From an uncultured Collinsella sp. (GTDB lineage Bacteria > Actinomycetota > Coriobacteriia > Coriobacteriales > Coriobacteriaceae), in the NCBI GenBank assembly GCA_900757615.1, contig CAAEON010000038.1, positions 1 to 52,843 of the forward strand: a stretch of 52,843 nt of DNA. Direction: 5' to 3'. The notes below the pieces were generated by a model. It searched no databases. It was not told the DNA's origin and saw only the letters and a program-made list of their open reading frames with translations. A program made the translations under genes and the position numbers. Positions 8,846 to 18,022 of the stretch are shown piece by piece. Each line of letters begins with the position of its first letter. Position 1 is the first letter of the stretch.

Positions 8846-8873
8846 ATTCGTCGTCAGATAGCGACAACGCATA

Positions 8874-9398
8874 TCACTTCTGAGCCTGTCCCCCGGTACC
8901 AATCTGGACATCGACGATGACCTGGCGGTAGCTGATGCCGCAGGAGTCGAGAATGCGGCGGCTGATACGGCCGTCATCGGTGTCGGCATACTTATTGTCC
9001 AGGTAGACGACCTCGCCCACGCCCACCTGCGCCAGGATCTTGGCGCAGTCGTGGCACGGGAACAGCGTGACGTAAACCGTGGAACCCTCGAGGTCCTTGA
9101 GCGAGCCACGGTAGTTGAGCACGGCGTTGGCCTCGGCATGGACCACGTAGTTGTGCTTGTCCTGCAGCGGGTCATCGCTCGTACCCCACGGGAAAAAGTC
9201 GTCGTTGAGCGCCGAGGGCGTGCCGTTGTAACCCACCGAAAGGATGCGGTGGTTGGTGCTGGCGATGCACGCTCCCACCTGCGTGTTGGGGTCCTTGCTG
9301 CGGCGCTGCGCGGCGATGGCCACGCTCATAAAGAACTCGTCCCAGCTAATAACGTCGCGGCGCTTGCCCGACGCGGTTTGATGAAGATCGTCCGACAT
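8874..9398 (-). CDS. dCMP/cytidine deaminase family protein
   Basis: 174 aa from ATG 9398, chosen because GGAGG lies 8 bases upstream; the frame extends 12 codons further without a good site. The zinc-dependent deaminase motifs are intact: VVHAEANAVLN (His and catalytic Glu) and TLFPCHDCAK (two zinc cysteines). The sequence NTQVGACIASTNHRILSVGYNGTP is typical of dCMP deaminases and the ComEB family, which convert dCMP to dUMP. Substrate choice between dCMP and a related nucleotide cannot be settled from sequence. Confidence 0.88.
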   Translation of the reverse strand: MSDDLHQTASGKRRDVISWDEFFMSVAIAAQRRSKDPNTQVGACIASTNHRILSVGYNGTPSALNDDFFPWGTSDDPLQDKHNYVVHAEANAVLNYRGSLKDLEGSTVYVTLFPCHDCAKILAQVGVGEVVYLDNKYADTDDGRISRRILDSCGISYRQVIVDVQIGTGGQAQK

Positions 9399-9480
9399 GG
9401 CAGACACCTCCGCAATCGCAATAGTTTGGCCCATTGTAGCAGGTGAAAGGTAGGGGCGCTTATCCCACCAGCCCCTCGCC

Positions 9481-10332
9481 CTACGCGCGGCGGGGCTTTT
9501 GGTTGATGCGGTAGAGCTCGGCGAGACCCCGCAACGTCAGCGCGTCGTCTACCGTCAGGCTATGGCCGACCAGCGCCGCAAGTGCCTCGGCATCGTCGCC
9601 GGTAATGACGATGGGCACATCGCCCTCCCCCGCGGCCTTGGTCGCGCGCATCTCGGCAAGCACCATGTCGAGCATGCCGTCGATGCGGGCTACCTCGCCC
9701 AAAACCACACCCGAGCGCATGGCCTCGCGCGTGTTGCGTCCGATGACGTGCGTTGGCGCCGAGGGCTCAACCTGGGGTAGGCGCGCTGCTGCCGCCGAAA
9801 GCGAACGGGCGCCGAGGGCCAGGCCTGGCGCGATAACGCCGCCCACAAAGGTACCGTGCGCGTCGATGACCTCGATATTGGTCGTCGTGCCCAGGTCAAT
9901 CACGATGCACGGCGAGCCGTAGACGGCGCGGGCCGCCACGGCATCGGCGATGCGGTCGGGGCCGATCTCGGCCGGATCGTCGTAGTGCACGGGTATGCCG
10001 GTCTTAAGTCCCGGCCCCACGGTGAGCACGCGCCCCGTGCAGGTGCGGGAAAGCGCCGCCTTCCACGGGCGCTCGAGCGCCGGGACTACACAGCTCAGCA
10101 CGGCCGCGGCGGGTGCAAGCACCCCGGGCACACCTGCATCGGCGGCGAGCGCGCCCATGACCTGCACAAGTCGCATGCGCGCTTCGTCGGCCGTAATGCT
10201 CGACGGCGTCGTGATCTCGCATGTCGCAAGCGGACATTCCTGCGCCGCGGCCGAATCCTCTGCAAACAGGCCAAAGCGAATAAACGTGTTGCCCACGTCG
10301 ACCGTCAATATATATGCGCACCCATTAAGCAT
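9481..10332 (-). CDS. coaX: Type III pantothenate kinase
   Basis: 283 aa from ATG 10332 with AAAGGAG 8 bases upstream. CoaX phosphorylates pantothenate, the first step of coenzyme A synthesis, and belongs to the ASKHA fold. Visible motifs are DVGNTFIRFG near the N-terminus (phosphate loop), GPDRIADAVAA, and the second phosphate motif VIDLGTTTNIEVIDAHGTF with GGVIAPGLALG. Length is normal for the family (about 255-285). A long palindrome (10376-10522) separates it from the divergent OPT gene. Confidence 0.95.
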   Translation of the reverse strand: MLNGCAYILTVDVGNTFIRFGLFAEDSAAAQECPLATCEITTPSSITADEARMRLVQVMGALAADAGVPGVLAPAAAVLSCVVPALERPWKAALSRTCTGRVLTVGPGLKTGIPVHYDDPAEIGPDRIADAVAARAVYGSPCIVIDLGTTTNIEVIDAHGTFVGGVIAPGLALGARSLSAAAARLPQVEPSAPTHVIGRNTREAMRSGVVLGEVARIDGMLDMVLAEMRATKAAGEGDVPIVITGDDAEALAALVGHSLTVDDALTLRGLAELYRINQKPRRA

Positions 10333-10375
10333 CGTCGGCGCTCCTTTCGTCTGCCCAGCAGTATATCCCGTAGGC

Positions 10376-10522
10376 AAGGCAGTCAATTTGGGATGATTAT
10401 TCTGGGACGGGGATTAAAAAAACATTGTGTACCTAATGATTTTTTAATCCCCGTCCCAGAATAATCATCCTTTGGCCGAGCCTGGGTCAGCTAAAAAAGC
10501 CCCGTCCCAAATGAGCTGCCTT
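10376..10522. repeat. Nested palindrome between coaX and the OPT gene (family R2)
   Basis: The inner arms at 10391-10421 and 10440-10470 are 31 bases each and perfectly complementary, with an 18-base loop. Outer arms GGCAGTCAATTTGGG and CCCAAATGAGCTGCC flank them imperfectly. The core GGGACGGGG also occurs at 8826-8832. The element lies between divergent genes and may hold or overlap both promoters. Confidence 0.85.
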
Positions 10523-10642
10523 GCCGCTATACTGGTGCGCGGTCGCGCGCGAGCTCACGCGGCGGCCCTTGGTAACCCGACTTCCCGCGCCGTATCCGTA
10601 GCGGCGCTCCCGGGGGAGCGGATATACGCAAAGGAGTTTTAT

Positions 10643-12346
10643 ATGAGCAATCCCTTGAACCGCGCTTCGATGCGCGGGCAACTCACGCTGCGCGGCGTCG
10701 TCATCGGCGTCCTTGGCTGCATGATCATCACAGCAAGCTCGGCCTACACCGCCCTCAAGATGGGCGCACTCCCCTGGCCGATCGTCTTCGCTGCCGTCAT
10801 CTCGCTGTTCTTCCTTAAGCTCATGGGCAACGCCAGCCTCAACGAGGCCAACGTCACCCACACCATCATATCCGCAGGCGCCATGGTCGCCGGCGGCCTG
10901 GCGTTTACCATCCCGGGTGCCTGGATGCTGGGCTATGCCGACCAGATCAGCTGGCTCGACATGTTTATCGTGGCGCTCGCCGGCACTATCTTGGGCCTGC
11001 TGGCCACCGCGCTCATCCACCGTCACTTTATCGTGGACGCCGCGCTTGAGTTCCCCACCGGCAACGCCGCAGCTCAGACCCTGCGCGCGACCGAGGCCGG
11101 CGGCAAGACCGGCAAGCAGCTCTTTGGCTCTATGGCCATCGCAGGCATCTACAGCGTGCTGCGCGACGCCCTGGGCGTGGTACCCAGCATGCTATGCACG
11201 CTCAACATTCCCGGCGTGACCTTTGGCATCTACAACTCGCCCATGCTGCTCTCCGTCGGCTTCCTCGTGGGCTTCGCCCCGGTCGCCTTCTGGTTTGCCG
11301 GCGCCCTGCTGGGCAACTTTGGCATCATCGTGGGCGGCACCGCTGCCGGTCTGTTCGACGTTGTGACTGCGCAGGGCATCGTCAAGTCCCTGGGCATGGG
11401 CCTCATGATGGGCTTTGGCGTCGCCGTCGTCCTCAAGGACATCCTGCCGCAGGTCGCCGGTATCGTCCGCGGTCTTGCCGCCGACAGCTCCACCGACACC
11501 GACGAGCAGTCGCTCATCTCGGGCTCCCTTAAGCTCGACGCCGGCATCATCGGCCTGGGCGCCGCCGCCATCGCCGTGATCATCGCCATCGTGCTTGACC
11601 TTGGTCCCGTTCCAGCCGTCATCGTCACGCTGTTCACCTTTGTCACCACCATCATGAGCGCACAGAGCTGCGGCCAGACGGGCATCGACCCCATGGAGAT
11701 CTTCGGCCTCATCGTCATGCTCATCGTGGCAGCCTTCGCGCAGCTCGCTCAGGTCAAGCTGTTCTTTATCGCCGGCATCGTGGCCGTAGCGTGCGGCCTT
11801 GCGGGCGACGTCATGAACGACTTTAAGGCCGGCGCCGTGCTGGGCACCAACCCGCGCGCACAGTGGATCGGTCAAGCCATCGGCGGCATCGTGGGCGCCC
11901 TGGTCGCCGCCGCCGTCATGGTCGCGCTCGTCACCGCCTATGGACCGGACGCCTTTGGCCCCGACAAGAGCTTTGTTGCCGCGCAGGCAAGCGTTGTCGC
12001 CACCATGGTCTCGGGCATCCCGAGCGTGCCGTGGTTCGTTGGCGGCTTTATCGCCGGCATCGTCATGTACTGGCTCGGCATTCCGGCCATGATGATCGGC
12101 CTGGGCGTGTACCTGCCGTTCTACATGTCACTCACGGCATTCTTGGGCTCCTGCGTCAAACTCGCCTACGACAAGTGGTCCGCCCACCGCGACGCCACCG
12201 CTGGTCTTTCTGACGAGGAGAGGGCTGCCAAGGACGCCGCCTTCCAGGAACAGGGCTTGGTTGTCGCCAGCGGTCTGCTCGGCGGCGAGTCCATCGTCGG
12301 CGTTATTCTGGCGTTTGTCTCCGTGGGCCTGAGCCTGCTGGGCTAA
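10643..12346 (+). CDS. OPT family oligopeptide transporter
   Basis: 567 aa from ATG 10643 with AAGGAG 6 bases upstream (the frame is open further 5' but lacks a site). About 14 hydrophobic segments are present. The N-terminal SAYTALKMGALPWPIVFAAV and NVTHTIISAGAMVAGGLAF, plus FPTGNAAAQTLRATEAGG, are characteristic of the OPT superfamily, which imports oligopeptides or metal chelates using the proton gradient. Later conserved pieces include QSCGQTGIDPMEIFGL and GIPAMMIGLGVYLPF. It probably supplies peptides to the aminopeptidases encoded elsewhere in the window. A strong terminator follows at 12388. Confidence 0.92.
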   Translation: MSNPLNRASMRGQLTLRGVVIGVLGCMIITASSAYTALKMGALPWPIVFAAVISLFFLKLMGNASLNEANVTHTIISAGAMVAGGLAFTIPGAWMLGYADQISWLDMFIVALAGTILGLLATALIHRHFIVDAALEFPTGNAAAQTLRATEAGGKTGKQLFGSMAIAGIYSVLRDALGVVPSMLCTLNIPGVTFGIYNSPMLLSVGFLVGFAPVAFWFAGALLGNFGIIVGGTAAGLFDVVTAQGIVKSLGMGLMMGFGVAVVLKDILPQVAGIVRGLAADSSTDTDEQSLISGSLKLDAGIIGLGAAAIAVIIAIVLDLGPVPAVIVTLFTFVTTIMSAQSCGQTGIDPMEIFGLIVMLIVAAFAQLAQVKLFFIAGIVAVACGLAGDVMNDFKAGAVLGTNPRAQWIGQAIGGIVGALVAAAVMVALVTAYGPDAFGPDKSFVAAQASVVATMVSGIPSVPWFVGGFIAGIVMYWLGIPAMMIGLGVYLPFYMSLTAFLGSCVKLAYDKWSAHRDATAGLSDEERAAKDAAFQEQGLVVASGLLGGESIVGVILAFVSVGLSLLG

Positions 12347-12387
12347 GTCGAGCAGCTGCTCGACGGCAACCATATTGCCTACGACTT

Positions 12388-12428
12388 GCCCGGTCGGTAG
12401 CTTTTGCGGCTGCCGACCGGGCTTTTTA
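12388..12428 (+). terminator. Rho-independent terminator of the OPT gene
   Basis: GCCCGGTCGGTAGC and GCTGCCGACCGGGC form a stem followed by TTTTTAT. Confidence 0.88.
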
Positions 12429-12443
12429 TACCAACGCAAAGAA

Positions 12444-12480
12444 AGGCCGGCGCGCTGCATTTAACAGCGCGCCGGCCTTA
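12444..12480 (-). terminator. Terminator of the surface protein gene (convergent end)
   Basis: AAGGCCGGCGCGCTG and CAGCGCGCCGGCCTT pair perfectly. On the minus strand the stem is followed by TCTTTG. It lies between the convergent OPT and surface protein genes. Confidence 0.8.
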
Positions 12481-12545
12481 TCGTTTGGCTAACGAGACGG
12501 TCCCGTTATGAATTGAAGTTCGTTGCAGAAACTACGCTCGAAACG

Positions 12546-15500
12546 CTACATCTGCTTGCGACGACGATCGCCGAGCGTCACACCCGCGGCAACGAGCGTA
12601 ATGCCGCCGATGACGAAGACCTCACCTGCAAGCGCGGAGGTATCGCCCGTCTGAGCAAGTGCACCGTCCGTGGCCTTCTTCTTGGCGACAGGAGCCTTTG
12701 CGGCAGTCTGCGCAACCTGAGGCTTGGCCTGCGGCTCAGCCTTGGGATGATACTTGTCGTACTCGGCCTGCGCGGCAGCCAGGGCATCCTTGGCATCGCC
12801 AAGCTCGGCAAGCGCGGCGGCATAGGCGTCGTTGGCATCGGACAGCTTGGCATCGGCATCGCTCAGAGCAGCCTTGAGACCAGCGGCGGCATCGACGGCA
12901 GCCTTATAGCGAGCGTAGGCAGCGTTCAGCTTGACCAGCTTCTCGTTGCCCGTCGTGCCCGCGGCAAGGGATGCCTTATGGTCGACAGCCTCAAGATCGG
13001 CCTTGAGTGCCTCATCGCTGGCAAGCTCGGCCTTGGCCTTGACGATCTCGAAGTTCGCATCGACGACGGCTTCGTTGGCGGCCTCGAGCTGCTTCTGGGC
13101 ATCGGCGACACCGGCGACGGCAGCGTCATAGGCGGCCTTGGCGTCGTCGACCGCCTTCTGGGCACCGGCGAAGCGCTCGAAGGCCTTGTTTGCGGTGGCA
13201 AGCTCGTCCTCGGCGGCCTTGGCCTTCGCCTGTGCGTCGGACAGGGCCTGCGTCTTGGCGGCAACTGCCTGCTTGGCGCCCGAAAGAGCGGTCGCGGCGT
13301 GCACATCTGCGGCCTGAGCCTTGTCAACGCCAGCCTGGGCAGTGTCGTCGGCCTTCTTGGCATCGTTAAGCGTGCCCTGCTTGTTCGCAAGATCCGTCTT
13401 GGCGGCATCGCACTTGGCGGCAAGGTCCTTGACCGAAGCGGTAGCGTTGTCATACGCCTCGTTGGCCTGATCGGACTTTACCTTGGCGGCGTCGCGGGCG
13501 CTGCGAGCCTTCGCCTTGTGAGCAGCGGCATCGGCTGCCTTCGTCTTGCTGTCAGCAAGCGTGGCGTTTGCCTTATCGAGAGCTGCCTGGGCAGTAGCGG
13601 CCTCGCTCTTGGCGGCGTCGAGCTTGGTCTTGGGCGTCTTGACGTCGATACCCTTGAGTTTGGCTTCGGCGGCGTCGTATGCCGTCTTCGCGGCGGCGGT
13701 GCCGGACTTGGCCTTCTCGTACTCGCCCTTGGCGGTGTTCATGTTCGTGTCGGCCGCGGTATAGGCATCGCGAGCGCTTTCTTGCTTATCCAATGCGTTA
13801 GAATAAGCCGTTCCAGCAGTCCCGAAGTTCTTCTGTGCTTCTGCCAACTTATTCTGAAGCTGCTTCAGCTGCTCCTTCTGCTCCTGAGTGCCGCCTGCAT
13901 TGTAGGCGGAATCGATGTAGTCGGTGACGAGCTTCTTGAACTCGGAGACAGTGAAGTCCTTCTGCCCCGTGCTTCCACTATAGTCGAAAATGGTTACCTC
14001 GGAATCGGTGTTCTTACCGCTACCGGTTGCGATGCCGATAGCCTTCGCGCCGGCATCGATGATGTTGAGATAGTGTCCGCACTCATGGTAGATGCTGTTG
14101 TAGTGCTGGTAGATATAGTAGGAATCATATCGATGGCTTCCAAGTGCATCGCCATACTGCGCGACGTACTTATCGAATGCCTCCTTCTCCTGTGTGTAGA
14201 GGCCGGTGTAGGGCCAACCGAGGGTATCCTCGGTTTCGCCTCCGGTGTATGCTCCGCCGCCGCCTGCAAGGTTCTCACCTTGATCGAAATAGCAGTTCGA
14301 GTGTCCCCAGATGTTCGATGAATATGATGTATTAAGTGCGGCTGCCGCAGTCATGCGGAGGCTGACACTGAGTTCCGACTGACCGTTCGCCTTGCGGAGG
14401 TTGTTCTGGGTATCGAGGTAAGTCAGGGCGTTGCGCATCTGCTCCAAGGAAAGCGGATTTGTGTCGCGAGACATGTCCTGATCGACGTACTTGTCATACC
14501 AGTCCTGTTTATCCGTCGTCCCCATGAGCATCGACGCGGCAGTACTTGCATTCGACTTCTGCGTGGCTGTGAACTGGCTGCCGCCGATGATGTAGTTCAT
14601 GAAGCCGAACATACCCTGACTGATGACATTCTGGTCTACGGTCATGTTCGACTTGAGGTCGGCAATCTGCTGGTTAAGCTTCTCGACCTCGGCGTTTGCG
14701 GCGTCGTATGCATTGTGCGCGTCGGTTACTTCAGCACGAGCCTGATCGAACTCGTTGCTCTTCTGCTGACGAACCTCGACGAGTCGATCGTACTCCGCCT
14801 TCTTGTCGGCCTCGGTCTGCTGGGCCTGCTCGTATGCCGTCTTCGCGGCGTCACGCTTACTGACCGCGTCCTTGTACTCCTTGTTTGCCGCATCGTATGC
14901 AGACTGGGCAGATGCCACAGCAGCGTTGGCGGCGTTGGCCTTCTCCTGCGCGGCAGCGACGGCAGCCTGGGCGGCCTGCAGATTTGTCTGTGCGGTGGCG
15001 TCGGCATCCGTCGCGGCATTGAGCTCCGCCTGCGCGGTCTTGAGCTCACCAGCAGCAGCGTTCATGGCGGCCTCAAGCGCACTCAGGTCAACACCCGTAC
15101 CCGAGACGGCAGCATCGAGTGCGGCCTGCGCCTGGTTGAACTTCTGCTGGGCGTTATCGCGCGCGGTGGTCGCAGCTGCGAGGGCAGCGGCAGTCTCCTG
15201 CTTCTTGGCCTGGGCGGAAGTCAGAGCGGCCTCGGTATTCTGCTTTTCCTGCTGGGCGCTGGCCTCGGCAGCCTTGGCCTGGTCCAGATTGTCCTGTGCA
15301 GTAGTAACGGCCTTATTGGCGTCATCGAGCTTTGCCTGCGCGTCCTCGACGGCCTTCTTGGCGGCCTCGTACTCGTCCATACCCATGGCCTCGAGCTTGG
15401 CCTGGGCATCATCGAGGGCCTTCTTGGCCTCATCCTGCTTTGCCTTGGCGTCCTTGAGCGCCTGGGTCTTATCCTCGACACTCTTGTTGGCCTGTTCGAG

Positions 15501-16000
15501 CTGATCGTTCAGGTCGCCCAGCTTCTTCTGCTGCTGCTCGGTCTTTTCGACGGCTGCCTTAAGCTCGTCGATCTTCTCCTGAAGCGCGGCTACCTCGGCC
15601 TCGTTCTGCTCGGCGGCGTTATCGGTCACGGCCTGCGAGGCCTGATTCTTTTGCTGCTGCGCCTGCTTTTGAGACTGGCCCGCCGCGTCGGCCTTCTTCT
15701 GGGCGGCATCGTAGGCGGCCTGAGCGTCCTTGAGCTGCTTTGCCGACTCCTCGGCCAGCTGGGCAGCTGTCTTTGCGACCGCTTGGTTACCGGCGGCAAC
15801 GGTGTTCTCTACAGAACTACCCCCCCCTGAACAGAATCGCCGTTATCGGTTGACGGTGCGGCGATTGCCGCCAGCGGCGACATGAGCGGCTGAGCGATGA
15901 GGCCCGCCGTCAAAACGGTTGCGACGGCGCGGTTGGCAACGCCCTTGACGTTGACGGCCTTAGCCCGAGGCTCAAAGTGTTGTGGGCTGTAGTTTGCCAT
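12546..16000 (-). CDS. PrgA-like coiled-coil/CAP-domain cell-wall surface protein, interrupted by a homopolymer frameshift
   Basis: Reading starts at ATG 16000 (GGGAG upstream) with a signal peptide: basic N-terminus, hydrophobic core VATVLTAGLIAQPLMSPLA, then AIAAPST. As sequenced, the frame ends at 15809 after QGGVVL because of an 8-base C tract (15820-15827). With one more C, translation continues through the frame open to 12546, giving 1151 residues. That frame holds a long Ala/Lys/Glu coiled coil, a CAP/SCP-like domain (roughly residues 455-690 of the joined protein, with GENLAGGGG and YHECGHYLNII), a second coiled coil, and a C-terminal sorting signal: LAQTGD, hydrophobic stretch, RRRK. 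This layout matches enterococcal PrgA/SEC10 surface proteins. It could be phase-variable, a recent pseudogene, or a sequencing error in the tract. Confidence 0.85.
15820..15827. repeat. Homopolymer C8 tract (G8 on coding strand) in the surface protein gene
   Basis: Eight consecutive C on the + strand. Lengths of 6 or 9 restore the downstream frame; lengths of 7 or 8 end translation within a few codons. It sits right after the signal peptide codons, where a length change gives a clean on/off switch. Confidence 0.9.
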
Positions 16001-16307
16001 GGCTTTCTCCCTTTGACACGGATTTATCCATACGCCTCAAAATGTAGGAGCTGATTTTTGAATTCTGTTGCGCAACATTGGTCACCAGCGGATTTTTTGA
16101 AATTCGCGCTCTCGTGCTTCACAATTTCGTCACATATGTAGGAGCTGGCGCATCATATTCTTGCGGGATCGAATTGAGCCTGTGATTTGCATTTGCCCCC
16201 GCGTCATCCGCCCTATCGGATTCCGCATCCAACAGACACCTCGCCCGCCACGGTGTAGAGTTATGACAACGGGCGCGCTGCGCGGCCCGTGCCAGAACGA
16301 GGTGAAC

Positions 16308-17447
16308 ATGGAACTCGACAAGCAACAGATCAAGCGACTACGCGAACGCCATCACCGGCGCCACGGCATCCGCCCTGCCCATAGTGAGGCCATGGAGAAC
16401 GCAAGCCGCTTCCTCAAGCGCGCATTCAACATTCGCGAGGGTCGCGCGCCCTACCACGTGATCCGCAAGCGTTTTGTAAACGGGGCGCGTCTGACTGGCT
16501 CTCACCTGTGTATCCTCATCATCGCCATGCTCATCGCAAGCATCGGCCTCGATATCGATTCGGACATTGCCATCGTGGGCGCCATGCTCATCTGCCCGCT
16601 TATGGGCTCGGTCCTTGCCATGGCATACGGTATTGCAACGCTCGACCGCGAGATCACCGTCGAGGCCATTGCCAGCCTCGCACTGCAGATGGTCTTTTGC
16701 CTGGTCACGTCCACGCTGTATTTTAAGCTCTCGCCCCTTGGCACCACCACGGCCGCCATCATCGACAACTCGACACCCACCGTCTGGGACCTTACCGTCG
16801 CACTCGCAGGCGGCTTTGCAGGCGGGCTGGGCAACTCGCGCGACCAGGAACCCGCCACGCTCATCGCCGGCGTGGCCGTGGCAACCGCGCTCATGCCGCC
16901 CCTGTGCGCGGCGGGTTATGGCATTGCCATCGCGAGCGGGTCGCTGTTCCTCTCAGCCCTCTACGAGTTTGGCATCAACGTCGTCTTTATCGCGCTGGCG
17001 GCCGAAGCCGTATTGCTTCTTTTACGTGTACCGCTCAAGCGTGATCTCAACGGCGACGGCATTGTGACCGCCGAGGAAAACGCCGAGGTCGACGAGCTAT
17101 CGCGCAAGGTGCGCCGCCGCATCATTGTGGGCACGGTGATCTTTGCCATCCCCTGCATTGTTATGACGGCGGGTTCCATTGGCTCGGCGCAGGCGGGCGT
17201 GCAGGACGGCTACGGCGTCACCGAAACCACGCGCGAGCTTGCCGCGGTGCTGCCGGGCTTTAAGGATTACACCGTCGCCGTCGAGACCTCGGCCACCGAA
17301 GGCGAGGAGGAGGGCATCGTCGAGCGTGAGATTGTCGCCCACGTGACGACAAGCGAGGCGCTCGGGGCACACGACCGCCACGTCGCCCGCAAACTCATCG
17401 ACCTCAACGTGCCCGAGCTCGATCGCGTGGAGTTCGATGTGAAGTGA
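16308..17447 (+). CDS. DUF389 family membrane protein with an EF-hand-like loop
   Basis: 379 aa from ATG 16308, chosen for the GAGGTG site 3-5 bases upstream; an in-frame ATG at 16263 is the alternative. The DUF389 core is visible: LIASIGLDIDSDIAIVGAML, LICPLMGSVLAMAYG, then GGFAGGLGNSRDQEPATLIAGVAVATALMPPLCAAGYGIA, with six or so membrane helices. After helix 5 comes RDLNGDGIVTAEEN, which satisfies the 12-residue EF-hand pattern (D, N, D, backbone, T, E). The C-terminal region is extracellular or periplasmic and acidic. The family's function is not established; the calcium-binding proposal is inference. Confidence 0.88.
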   Translation: MELDKQQIKRLRERHHRRHGIRPAHSEAMENASRFLKRAFNIREGRAPYHVIRKRFVNGARLTGSHLCILIIAMLIASIGLDIDSDIAIVGAMLICPLMGSVLAMAYGIATLDREITVEAIASLALQMVFCLVTSTLYFKLSPLGTTTAAIIDNSTPTVWDLTVALAGGFAGGLGNSRDQEPATLIAGVAVATALMPPLCAAGYGIAIASGSLFLSALYEFGINVVFIALAAEAVLLLLRVPLKRDLNGDGIVTAEENAEVDELSRKVRRRIIVGTVIFAIPCIVMTAGSIGSAQAGVQDGYGVTETTRELAAVLPGFKDYTVAVETSATEGEEEGIVEREIVAHVTTSEALGAHDRHVARKLIDLNVPELDRVEFDVK

Positions 17448-17518
17448 TGCCGGCGCGGGATGAATGCTCGCACGGACGCAAGTTACGACGAGGCGCAGAC
17501 GCGATACGGACGCGAGCA

Positions 17519-17552
17519 AATTGCGGGGTGCAGTTCATACCCGCGCCCCGCT
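17519..17552 (+). terminator. Weak terminator after the DUF389 gene
   Basis: GCGGGG and CCCCGC arms flank a loop at 17522-17550 and are followed by TCGCTGTTTTA. It lies between the convergent DUF389 and hypothetical genes. Confidence 0.45.
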
Positions 17553-17572
17553 CGCTGTTTTATTGCCGTGAA

Positions 17573-18022
17573 TCAACTGTCCAGATCGACATCGCCCGAC
17601 TCCACCGTAAACGCCGGATCGGTGCTCACAAGATAAAATCGGGTCACCTTAGTATTTCTAATTAGGTAAATCTGCCCCTGATTGCGTCGGCGCGATATAT
17701 ACGCAACGTGAACCGTGCCGAATTCTTCGCCGTTTTCCTTCTTTAATACCAGGATATTGGGATCATCCGTACGCTTAAACTGCCCGTCTGTGCAGATTCC
17801 GTCTTGGTCGACCAGCTGCCATCGACAGTTGTCCTCCTCAAGAAAGGCCAGGGTTTCCCGACTCGTCTTGTCGTCCCGATAGTAACCGTCAATGGCAAAC
17901 CCTTCGGAAGCGCATTCCTGCATATAGGACGTTTCTCGGCTTATAGCAAACAGCCCTGTAGCGCCCAGGAGCACAGCCAGGCAGACCACTGCAAGGGTTA
18001 TCGAAATAACACGGCGATCCAT
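17573..18022 (-). CDS. Hypothetical single-pass membrane-anchored protein
   Basis: 149 aa. One N-terminal membrane helix (ISITLAVVCLAVLLGATGLFAI) is followed by a soluble, mixed beta-like domain with three cysteines (ECASEGF, EEDNCRWQL, DGICTDG) and the terminal acidic segment VESGDVDLDS. I do not recognise a family. The coding sequence is visibly AT-richer than its neighbours. Its start ATG at 18022 follows a weak AT-rich leader, with no strong ribosome site. It faces the DUF389 gene convergently. The cysteines suggest an extracytoplasmic disulfide-bonded domain, but that is only inference. Confidence 0.6.
   Translation of the reverse strand: MDRRVISITLAVVCLAVLLGATGLFAISRETSYMQECASEGFAIDGYYRDDKTSRETLAFLEEDNCRWQLVDQDGICTDGQFKRTDDPNILVLKKENGEEFGTVHVAYISRRRNQGQIYLIRNTKVTRFYLVSTDPAFTVESGDVDLDS

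Noticed and set aside
8874..9175. Alternative frames within the deaminase region (e.g. 8807-9175 minus)
   Set aside because: The deaminase frame carries HAEANAVLN and PCHDCAK; the other frames are Arg/Ser-rich shadows.
12513..14321. 602-codon Leu/Gly-rich + frame and the 371-codon frame 14715-15830
   Set aside because: Both are antisense shadows of the coiled-coil surface protein, arising from its repetitive Ala/Lys codons. They lack a start context and any domain.
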